The notes beneath the pieces were generated by a model. That model saw only the letters and a list, made by a program, of their open reading frames with translations, made no database searches and was not told where the DNA came from. A DNA stretch of 12,838 bases from Chloroflexota bacterium (GTDB lineage: Bacteria; Chloroflexota; Anaerolineae; Anaerolineales; DRMV01): positions 1 to 12,838 of the forward strand of contig JAADEN010000206.1 of NCBI GenBank assembly GCA_013153375.1, written 5' to 3'. This document shows, piece by piece, positions 5,778 through 12,825 of the stretch. The position numbers and the translations under genes are program-made. Within the stretch, counting starts at the first letter, position 1. Every line of letters begins with the position of its first letter.

Positions 5778-6783
5778 CCTGCAGGTGCTCTTTGTGGGCC
5801 GCGATCTCCAGGTGAAGATTCGTTTGCAGTTGGCGCTGGAGTCGTACACGGCTCCGGGAGCCGAAGCGCGCGTCGCGGCCTTCACCACCTGGGAGGAACT
5901 GGGCCAGGCCCTGCACCGTCCCCGGGGCGACCGCGCCTGGGTGGTGATCGACACGGCCTCGGTGGAGCCCCCCTCGGACCCGGTGCTGCACGCGCTGGCC
6001 GCGTGGCGGGTGCAACAGGCGCGCAATCGGGTGGTGGCCCTGCGCGATCGGGGGCAACCGTGGCCGGCCTGGGTGGCCCACCTGCGCCCCGACTTCACCC
6101 TGCCGCGGGATCTCTCCGTGGGGCGCTGGCAACTGGCCCTGGACCGGCTTCTGCGGCCCGACCTGGAGGTTCTGCTGGCCGCGCCGGTGGATCCGCAGCC
6201 GCCGCCCCACCCCGAATGGCTGGTCAAGCGCGGCGCGGAGGTCCAGTTGCGGGAGGCTTTGGGCGAGGTGCGGGCCAAGGCCATCCTGCTCTGGTCGTTG
6301 GACAACAAACCCTGGGCCCGCGCGGGCGAACTGCCGGCCACCCTGTGGGGGTACATCATGCGCCGCCTGCTGGCGCTGAGCCACAAGCGGCTCTATCCCG
6401 AGCGCCTGCTGTGGGCCGCGCCGCCCGAAGTGTCCACCCCGGAACGCTACTGGATCTACATTCGGCCCGCGACGCAGCAGGTGTTGCTGGTCATGGTCGG
6501 GGCCGGCACCCTGCCCTACGCGGCCCTGCGTCAGCAGGCCCTGGAGGTCATCCACGGCCTGCTCACCCCGCCGCCCCATTTGCGGCTGACCCGCAAACCT
6601 GTGTTCCTGGCCGCGGAGGACGCGCTGCGCGCGGAAGAGGAGCCTTTGCCTCCCGAAGCGTCCGAGCCGTTGTTCGACGACATCCCCCGGCCCATCCCCA
6701 CCGCGTCGGACGAGGGGCCGAGCCGGGCCGCGGAACCGCCGCCTCCGCCCATCGAGGGGCTGGGCCCCTCCTACGGCCCCTGA
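5767..6783 (+). CDS. Degenerate receiver plus roadblock/LC7-like protein, function unknown
   Basis: This 338-residue soluble protein has three visible parts. Residues 1 to about 135 look like a CheY-like fold: strand LQVLFVG, a helix, then WVVID with Asp62 at the phospho-acceptor position; but the acidic pair at the first strand is replaced by G11-R12-D13 and no conserved Lys is seen, so it is probably a pseudo-receiver. Residues 160-268 (AILLWSLDNKPWARAGELP, later RYWIYIRPATQQVLLVMVG and ALRQQALEVIHGLL) resemble a roadblock/LC7 domain of the kind that regulates small GTPases or scaffolds polarity systems. Residues 268-338 are Pro- and acid-rich and likely disordered. It overlaps the preceding gene by 11 bases; AAGGTG at 5751-5756 is the only Shine-Dalgarno, so coupling is likely. 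polA begins 25 bases later. The domain calls are inference from pattern, not from a search. Confidence 0.7.
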   Translation: MNPDLQVLFVGRDLQVKIRLQLALESYTAPGAEARVAAFTTWEELGQALHRPRGDRAWVVIDTASVEPPSDPVLHALAAWRVQQARNRVVALRDRGQPWPAWVAHLRPDFTLPRDLSVGRWQLALDRLLRPDLEVLLAAPVDPQPPPHPEWLVKRGAEVQLREALGEVRAKAILLWSLDNKPWARAGELPATLWGYIMRRLLALSHKRLYPERLLWAAPPEVSTPERYWIYIRPATQQVLLVMVGAGTLPYAALRQQALEVIHGLLTPPPHLRLTRKPVFLAAEDALRAEEEPLPPEASEPLFDDIPRPIPTASDEGPSRAAEPPPPPIEGLGPSYGP

Positions 6784-6808
6784 CGCGCCCGCATCTCGAG
6801 GAGCGACC

Positions 6809-9718
6809 ATGTCCGATGTGCCCTTGCTGTACCTCCTGGACGGCCACGCGCTGGCCTATCGGGCCTATTTCGCCCTCACCGGCGGCCGCGAAGATGTGGC
6901 CCGCCGCTGGATCACCTCCTCGGGCGAACCCACGGCCGCGGTGTACGGCTTCACCTCCATCCTGCTGCGCCTGCTCGAGCAGGAGGAGCCGCCCTACATG
7001 GCCGTGGCCTTCGACGCGGGGCACAGTTTCCGCGACCAGATCTACCCCGAATACAAGGCCACCCGCGACAAGATGCCCAGCGAGATGCGGCCGCAAATGG
7101 CGCGCATCCGGCAGATCGTCCAGGCCTTCGGCCTGCCCATTCTGGAACTGGAAGGCTACGAGGCCGACGATGTGCTGGGCTCCGCGGCCCACAAAGGCGT
7201 GCACGAGCACGATTTGAATGTCAAGATCATCACCGGCGACCGGGATCTGCTGCAACTGGTCAGCGATCGCATCATCGTCACCCTGCCGGGCCGCAAACTC
7301 TCGGACGCGGAGGACTTCACCCCCCGGCGGGTGATGGAAGTGCTGGGCATCCGGCCCGAGCAGGTGGTGGACTACAAAGCCCTGGTGGGCGACAAGTCCG
7401 ACAACATCCCCGGCGTGCCGGGCATCGGGCCCAAGACCGCGGTCAAATTGCTGCAAAAATACGGCGACCTGGACAACATCTACGCGCATCTGGACGAAAT
7501 CAAGCCCTCCATCCGCAAGAAGTTGATCGAGCATCGGCACCTGGCCTACCTGAGCCGGGAGTTGGCCCGCATCAGGACCGACCTGCCCATCGAGGTGCCC
7601 CTGGACGCGGCCCGGGTGGGCCAATGGGATCCCGACGCGGTGGACGCGCTGTTCCGGGAGTTGGAGTTCCGCACCCTGGTGCGGCGCTGGCGTCAATGGC
7701 TGCAAAGCCGGGCCGCCGCGCAAACCCAGGGCTCGACGCAGAGGCAACTGTCGCTGTTCGACACTTCCCCGGCCCCCGCGGAGGGCGTCCCCCAGGTGGG
7801 CGTGCCCAATTTGCAGGTCACCGTGGTGGACACGCCCGAGGCGCTGGCCGACCTGCAACGGGTGCTGGAGGCCGCGGAGACCATCGCGGTGGACACGGAA
7901 ACCGACAGTTTGAACAAGATGCAGGCCCGGTTGGTGGGGCTCTCGCTGGCCGTGGATCCCGAGCACGGGTATTACATCCCCGTGGGGCACCGCACCGGCC
8001 GCCAACTGCCCTGGGAGCAGGTGCGGGAGGCCCTGCGGCCCGCGCTCACCGCGGGGTCGAAGGGCAAGGTGGGCCACAATCTCAAGTTCGACTATGTGAT
8101 TTTGGCCCGCCACGGCCTGGAAATGACGCCCCTGACCTTCGACACCATGCTGGCCGAATGGCTGTGCGACCCGGCCAGCCGCAATCTGGGGCTGAAGAAC
8201 CTGGCCTGGGTGCGGCTGGACATCCAGATGACCGACATCTCGGATCTCATCGGCAAGGGCCGGGGCCAAAAGGGCATGGACGAGGTGCCCATCGCGCAGG
8301 TGGCGCCCTACGCGGCCGCGGATGTGGCCGTGGTGCTGCGGCTCATCCCCGTGCTGCAGGCCGACATGGAGCGCCGCGGGGTCGCGCACCTGCTGCGCGA
8401 GTTGGAGATGCCTCTGGTGCCCATCCTGGCCCACATGGAAATGACCGGCGTCGCGGTGGACACGGAGCAACTGCAACGCCTGGAAGCCAAGTTGCGGCAG
8501 CGGCTGGCCGAAATCGAAACCCGCATCTACGACGCGGTGGGCCACCCGTTCAACCTGAACTCGCCCCAGCAGTTGGCCCAGGTGCTGTACGACGAACTGG
8601 GCCTGCGCCCGCCGCCGGGCACCCGCAAGACCAGCAGCGGACGCTACACCACCGCGGCCAGCGTGCTGGAGGCCATGCGCGACCAGCACCCCGTCGTGGG
8701 CTGGATTCTCGAGCATCGGGAACTCAGCAAACTGCTCCACACTTATGTCATCGCGCTGCGGGAGCAGATCCACCCCGAAACCGGACGCATCCACACCACT
8801 TACAACCAGACGGGCACGGTCACGGGCCGCATCGTGTCGCAGAACCCCAATTTGCAGAACATCCCCGTGCGCACGCCTTTGGGGCGCGAGGTGCGCCGCG
8901 CGTTCGTGGCCGCGGCGGGCTACCGCTGGCTGTCGGTGGACTATTCGCAAATCGAACTGCGCATCGTGGCCCACATCTCCGGCGACGAGAACATGATCGC
9001 CGCGTTCCGGGCCGGGCAGGACATCCACCGGGCCACCGCGGCGGCCATCTTCGGCGTGCCCCTGGACGCGGTGACGCCCGAACAGCGCCGCCTGGCCAAG
9101 GCCGTCAACTTCGGCCTCATCTACGGCATGACGCCTTACGGCCTGGCCCAGGCCGTGGGCATCTCCCAGGAGGAGGCGCGCGCCTTCGTCGAAGCCTACT
9201 TCCGCCGCTTTCCCAAGGTCAAGGAGTACATGGAGCGCACCCTGCGGCAGGCCTATCAGCAGGGGTATGTGGAAACCCTGTTCGGGCGCAAGCGCTACTT
9301 TCCCGAACTGCAGAACCCCGACATCAGCGTGAACGCGCGGCGGCGGGCCGAGCGGGAGGCCATCAACGCGCCCATCCAGGGCACCGCGGCCGACATCCTC
9401 AAGAAGGCCATGATCGCGGTGGACGAGACCCTGCGCCAGGACGACACGGGCGCGCGGCTGCTCTTGCAGGTGCACGACGAGTTGGATCTGGAAGTTCCGG
9501 CCGAGGCCGTGGCGCAAGTGGCCCCGCGGGTCAAGGAGGCCATGGAAGGCGTGGTCCAGTTGGCCGTGCCTTTGGTGGCCGAGGTCAAGGTGGGCCCCAA
9601 CTGGGACGAACTGGAGCCGTGGCCGCCCGCGGCGGAGCCCGGCCGTTCGCGGAGCCCTTCCCCCCCATCTCAAGCCGCGTCGTCGGGCGGCGGCTCGGGC
9701 GCTTCCGCGACCACATAG
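6809..9718 (+). CDS. polA: DNA polymerase I
   Basis: This 969-residue repair and Okazaki-fragment polymerase carries all three activities. The 5'-nuclease/flap domain occupies about 1-300 (DGHALAYRAYFA, YKATRD, ADDVLGS, GDRDLLQLV, GDKSDNIPGVPGIG with a helix-hairpin-helix). The 3'-5' exonuclease looks active: D362-T-E364, NLKFD with D428, and Y501-AAAD with D505. The polymerase domain has motif A with D711 (VDYSQIELR), the O helix with K764, F768 and Y772 (RRLAKAVNFGLIYG), and motif C with H889-D890. Phe768 at the sugar-selecting position is the usual type. After the normal end (KVGPNWDEL) there is an unusual tail of about 34 Pro/Ser/Gly/Ala residues overlapping the convergent gene. GAGGAG at 6798-6803, five bases before ATG 6809, fixes the start. 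It may be cotranscribed with the two genes upstream. Confidence 0.98.
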   Translation: MSDVPLLYLLDGHALAYRAYFALTGGREDVARRWITSSGEPTAAVYGFTSILLRLLEQEEPPYMAVAFDAGHSFRDQIYPEYKATRDKMPSEMRPQMARIRQIVQAFGLPILELEGYEADDVLGSAAHKGVHEHDLNVKIITGDRDLLQLVSDRIIVTLPGRKLSDAEDFTPRRVMEVLGIRPEQVVDYKALVGDKSDNIPGVPGIGPKTAVKLLQKYGDLDNIYAHLDEIKPSIRKKLIEHRHLAYLSRELARIRTDLPIEVPLDAARVGQWDPDAVDALFRELEFRTLVRRWRQWLQSRAAAQTQGSTQRQLSLFDTSPAPAEGVPQVGVPNLQVTVVDTPEALADLQRVLEAAETIAVDTETDSLNKMQARLVGLSLAVDPEHGYYIPVGHRTGRQLPWEQVREALRPALTAGSKGKVGHNLKFDYVILARHGLEMTPLTFDTMLAEWLCDPASRNLGLKNLAWVRLDIQMTDISDLIGKGRGQKGMDEVPIAQVAPYAAADVAVVLRLIPVLQADMERRGVAHLLRELEMPLVPILAHMEMTGVAVDTEQLQRLEAKLRQRLAEIETRIYDAVGHPFNLNSPQQLAQVLYDELGLRPPPGTRKTSSGRYTTAASVLEAMRDQHPVVGWILEHRELSKLLHTYVIALREQIHPETGRIHTTYNQTGTVTGRIVSQNPNLQNIPVRTPLGREVRRAFVAAAGYRWLSVDYSQIELRIVAHISGDENMIAAFRAGQDIHRATAAAIFGVPLDAVTPEQRRLAKAVNFGLIYGMTPYGLAQAVGISQEEARAFVEAYFRRFPKVKEYMERTLRQAYQQGYVETLFGRKRYFPELQNPDISVNARRRAEREAINAPIQGTAADILKKAMIAVDETLRQDDTGARLLLQVHDELDLEVPAEAVAQVAPRVKEAMEGVVQLAVPLVAEVKVGPNWDELEPWPPAAEPGRSRSPSPPSQAASSGGGSGASATT

Positions 9719-10629
9719 AGGGGCCGCCCTTTGATTTCGTCGTAGATGCGGCCCACATATTCGCCCAGGATGCCCAGCGAGATGAGTTGCACGCCGCCCA
9801 GGAACAGCACCGCGATGAGGGTGCTGGCCTGGCCGTAGAAGGCCTGGACGCCCGTCATGCGGGCCACGGCCACGATGGGGATGGCGATGATGGCCAGGCC
9901 CGCGCTGAGAAAGCCCATGTAGGTGGCCAGTTGCAGGGGGAAGTAGGAGAAGCCCGTGATCGCGTCCAGCGCGAACTTGAGCATCTTGCGCAAGGGGTAC
10001 TTGGTCTCGCCCGCGAAGCGCGGCGCACGCTTGTAAGGCACGCCGATCTGACGGAAGCCCACCCAGGCCACCATGCCGCGCAAGAAGCGGTGCCGCTCGC
10101 GCATGCGGCGCAGCACCTCCACCACCCGCCGGTCCATGAGGCGAAAGTCGCCCGTGTCCAGGGGAATCTCGACATTGGTGATGCGGCGGATGAGGCGGTA
10201 GAACAGGGCCGCGGTGGCGCGCTTGAACCAGGTTTCGCCCTCCCGGGCCTGCCGCACGGCATAGACGACCTGATAGCCGGCGCGCCACTTCTCCACCAGG
10301 TCGGGGATGACCTCGGGCGGGTCTTGCAAGTCCGCGTCCATGACCACCACGGCCTGGCCGCGGGCGTAGTCCAGGCCCGCGGTGACCGCGATCTGATGGC
10401 CGAAGTTGCGGGCGAAGATGACGGGCCGCACATGCTCGGGGTCTTGGGCCTGCAACTCGCGGATGAGGTCCGTCGAACCGTCCCGGGAGCCGTCGTCCAC
10501 CAGCACCAGTTCCCAGGGTTCGCCCAGGTCTTCCATGACCGCGCGCACGCGGCGGTGGAGTTCGGGCAGGCTTTCGACCTCGTTGTACACAGGGACGACC
10601 ACGGAGAAGGTGGGCGCGGGGGAAGTCAT
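9670..10629 (-). CDS. Polyprenyl-phosphate glycosyltransferase, GT2 (DPM1/GtrB/ArnC-like)
   Basis: This 319-residue membrane-associated family 2 glycosyltransferase probably moves a sugar from a nucleotide donor to undecaprenyl phosphate on the inner face of the membrane. The catalytic domain opens with FSVVVPVYNE, then VDDGS (44-48), ARNFGHQ, and the metal-binding D98-A-D100 in MDADLQDPP. TGDFRLMDRRV and the segment around RFAGETKYPLRKM are typical of the GtrB/DPM1 group. Two C-terminal membrane segments follow (about 230-255 and 268-292), then EYVGRIYDEIKGRPLYVV and a Pro/Asp tail. The start at 10629 has AGGAGG five bases upstream (10640-10635 on the minus strand). It lies 26 bases after mrdA and is probably cotranscribed with it. 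Donor sugar and final acceptor cannot be told from sequence. Its last 49 bases overlap the end of polA. Confidence 0.93.
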   Translation of the reverse strand: MTSPAPTFSVVVPVYNEVESLPELHRRVRAVMEDLGEPWELVLVDDGSRDGSTDLIRELQAQDPEHVRPVIFARNFGHQIAVTAGLDYARGQAVVVMDADLQDPPEVIPDLVEKWRAGYQVVYAVRQAREGETWFKRATAALFYRLIRRITNVEIPLDTGDFRLMDRRVVEVLRRMRERHRFLRGMVAWVGFRQIGVPYKRAPRFAGETKYPLRKMLKFALDAITGFSYFPLQLATYMGFLSAGLAIIAIPIVAVARMTGVQAFYGQASTLIAVLFLGGVQLISLGILGEYVGRIYDEIKGRPLYVVAEAPEPPPDDAA

Positions 10630-10655
10630 GGATGCCTCCTGGAGCGGGCCCGGCA

Positions 10656-12725
10656 CTATTGTTCCGCGTCCTGGGCCTTGAGTTCGAAGTACGCCTCCAT
10701 GATGCGGCGCACGATGGGCGCGGCGGTCTTGGCGCCTTCGGTGCCGTCGTACACGAACGCGACCACCACGATTTCGGGGTTGTCGTAGGGCGCGTACGCC
10801 AGGGTCCAGGCGTGGGAAGGCCACTCGCCCGGCACACAGCGGTTGGCGGCCTGGGCCTTGTTGTCACAATACTCCGCGGAGCCCGTCTTGCCCGCGACCG
10901 CAATGTGAGGGGGGAAGTCCTGAAATGTGTTCTTCAGCGTGCCGTACTCCACGGCCCGCCGCATGCCTTCCCGCACCATTTGCAAAGCCCAGGGATCAAT
11001 GGTCTTGGTGACGCCGGTCTCGCGGCAGCGGCCGATGCCGCCGGGGTTCTCGAATTCGGGGATGCGGGCCTCTTGGGTCACATCCCAGCGCACCACGGGC
11101 TGGAAGGGCCGCACCACCCGCCCTTCGGGGTCCAAGTGCTCGTACACCAAAGTGGGCTGCATGACCCGCCCGCCGTTGGCGATGGTGGAGCCCACGATGG
11201 CCATCTGCAGGGGCGTGACCAGCACATAGCCCTGGCCCACGCTGGCCAGGTAGGTGTCGCCCGTGGACCAGTTCTCCCCGCGGAAGATGCGCTTCCAGGT
11301 CGGGTCGGGGATGAGCCCATCGGCCTCGCCGGGCAGGTCAATGCCCGTGTAGGAACCGTAGCCCAGGGCCTCGGCATACGCCTTGAGGCGGCAGATGCCC
11401 ACGCCGCCGTTGGGAATTTCGTCGAAATACCCGCCGCCGACCTTGTAGAAGCACACATTGCTGGAGAACGCGATGCAGTCCAGAAATTCCAGTTGGCCGA
11501 AGCCGCCGCTCTTCCAGTTCCAATCGTAGAACTTGCGCCCCGTCCCCCGGTCGCCGGCGAAGTACTTTTCGGTCAATTCAATGGTGCCCGGCGTCTCGAT
11601 GATCATACCGGGCCGCACCACGCCCTCGTTCAAGCCCGCGGTGGCGGTCACCAGTTTGAACACCGAGCCGGGCGGATGCTCCGCGGAGATGGCGTGGTTG
11701 AGCAGGGGCTTGAATTCGTCGGCCTCCAGGGCCTTGTAGTAATCGTAGGGGATGAAGCGCGCCAGGCGCTGGTTGTCGTAAGTGGGCACAGACACCATCG
11801 CCAGCACTTCGCCCGTCTGAGGGTTGAGCGCGATGGCCACCGCGTTGCGAAAGCGCACTTCGCCGAAATACGCGTTCCAGCGATCCAGTTCGTTCTCCAC
11901 GATGCCCAGCGCGGCGTTCTGCAAGCGCAGATCCAGGGTCAAACGCAGGTTGACGCCCGGCTGGGGCTGCCGCGGGGGCTCCAGGTCGTGGAGGATGCGT
12001 CCGGCCACATCCACGGCCACCACCCGCCGCCCGTTCTGCCCGGCCAGCAGGTCTTGATACTGCATCTCCAGGCCCGCGTAGCCCACTTTGTCGCGGTTGA
12101 TGTCCAGGCCCTTCTCCTCGTAGTAGTCCACCAGGGCCTCGGGCACGGGCCCCAAAAAGCCCACGATGGCCGCGGTGGTGCGCCCGGTGGGATAGTCGCG
12201 CACGGGCACCACTTCTACGCCGATGCCCGGCCATTGGGCGGCCTTCTCTTCCACCACCAGGGCCACTTCTTTGGGGACATCACATTTGAGGCGCACGGGC
12301 CGGTAAGGCTGCGAAACCTCGCCGTACTCCAACAGTTGCCGCAGGCCCAACTCGGACCGACAGGGGACATAAGGATGCGTCTGCAAACTGTTGAGGTTCA
12401 GGGGCATGTCCAGCAGGTCGGCCAGTTCTTCCAGCAGCGCGTCGCGGAAGCCGGGGTCGTCGGGCAAATAGGCCGCGGTCAGGGTGATGTTGTAGGAAGC
12501 CGCGTTGCGGGCCAGCACCCGTCCCCCGCGGTCGTAGATCACGCCCCGCGGCGCGGGCAGGTTGAGGATTTCCACCATGTTCTCTTGGGCCCGCGCGGCC
12601 CAGATGGAGCCCTGCAAGATCTGCAAGTTGAACAGGCGGGCGATGAACACGCCCAACACCGCCAGCAGCAGGAGCCACAAGATGGTCAAACGGCGGCCCG
12701 CTACGCGATTCACTCCCTCGGTCAT
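10656..12725 (-). CDS. mrdA: Penicillin-binding protein 2, peptidoglycan transpeptidase
   Basis: This 689-residue class B penicillin-binding protein cross-links peptidoglycan, normally in the elongation complex with RodA/MreBCD. A short cytoplasmic N-terminus is followed by one membrane anchor (about 12-32, RLTILWLLLLAVLGVFIARL). The PBP dimerisation domain begins with the conserved PRGVIYDRGGRVLA. The transpeptidase domain has the three motifs SxxK (S354-V-F-K357), SxN (S421-S-N423) and KTG (K613-T-G615). Eight cysteines are all outside the membrane, including C-DNKAQAANR-C just after KTG. The start at 12725 is supported by GAGGTG five bases upstream (12736-12731) and by the promoter. It is the first gene of a unit with the glycosyltransferase. 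FtsI is less likely because no PASTA domain or division neighbour is seen; mreC/mreD or rodA would be expected nearby but lie outside or elsewhere. Confidence 0.93.
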   Translation of the reverse strand: MTEGVNRVAGRRLTILWLLLLAVLGVFIARLFNLQILQGSIWAARAQENMVEILNLPAPRGVIYDRGGRVLARNAASYNITLTAAYLPDDPGFRDALLEELADLLDMPLNLNSLQTHPYVPCRSELGLRQLLEYGEVSQPYRPVRLKCDVPKEVALVVEEKAAQWPGIGVEVVPVRDYPTGRTTAAIVGFLGPVPEALVDYYEEKGLDINRDKVGYAGLEMQYQDLLAGQNGRRVVAVDVAGRILHDLEPPRQPQPGVNLRLTLDLRLQNAALGIVENELDRWNAYFGEVRFRNAVAIALNPQTGEVLAMVSVPTYDNQRLARFIPYDYYKALEADEFKPLLNHAISAEHPPGSVFKLVTATAGLNEGVVRPGMIIETPGTIELTEKYFAGDRGTGRKFYDWNWKSGGFGQLEFLDCIAFSSNVCFYKVGGGYFDEIPNGGVGICRLKAYAEALGYGSYTGIDLPGEADGLIPDPTWKRIFRGENWSTGDTYLASVGQGYVLVTPLQMAIVGSTIANGGRVMQPTLVYEHLDPEGRVVRPFQPVVRWDVTQEARIPEFENPGGIGRCRETGVTKTIDPWALQMVREGMRRAVEYGTLKNTFQDFPPHIAVAGKTGSAEYCDNKAQAANRCVPGEWPSHAWTLAYAPYDNPEIVVVAFVYDGTEGAKTAAPIVRRIMEAYFELKAQDAEQ

Positions 12726-12747
12726 ACGCTCACCTCATGCGCTTACC

Positions 12748-12777
12748 ATCATACCAAAATTGTCAACCCGCGCCCAA
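12748..12777 (-). promoter_or_regulatory. Putative mrdA promoter
   Basis: On the minus strand TATGAT (12753-12748), preceded by GG, ends 22 bases before the start codon, and TTGGGC (12777-12772) lies 18 bases upstream of it. The short leader matches the other short-leader promoters of the window. A perfect TTGACA at 12766-12761 also exists but is only seven bases from TATGAT, too close to be its -35. Confidence 0.6.
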
Positions 12778-12783
12778 GCGCCG

Positions 12784-12825
12784 GGTGCATGCAAACCATG
12801 TAGAAATGGCCGTTTGGTGCAAACC
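12784..12825. repeat. Repeated GGTGCA...AACC element upstream of mrdA
   Basis: GGTGCATGCAAACC (12784-12797) and GGTGCAAACC (12816-12825) are near copies that differ by one TGCA insertion. The second contains the inverted repeat GTTTG-GTG-CAAAC (12812-12824). The two lie just upstream of the mrdA -35 with centres about 30 bases apart, a spacing compatible with paired protein binding. It may be an operator, or the edge of an upstream unit. I see no gene in 12778-12838. Confidence 0.3.

Noticed and set aside
6563..10903. A very long open frame on the minus strand antisense to polA and onward.
   Set aside because: It is the shadow produced when a G/C-rich gene has few A/T-starting stops on the other strand. 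Its product is His/Gly/Pro/Arg-rich low complexity, it has no Shine-Dalgarno, and the polA frame carries all conserved motifs.
12761..12766. TTGACA on the minus strand as -35 of the mrdA promoter.
   Set aside because: It is only seven bases from TATGAT, and 17 bases downstream of it there is no -10-like hexamer. TTGGGC at 12777-12772 has better spacing.
10632..12803. Plus-strand open frame antisense to mrdA.
   Set aside because: All penicillin-binding motifs are in the minus-strand frame; this one is a His/Gly/Val-rich antisense shadow with no start signals.
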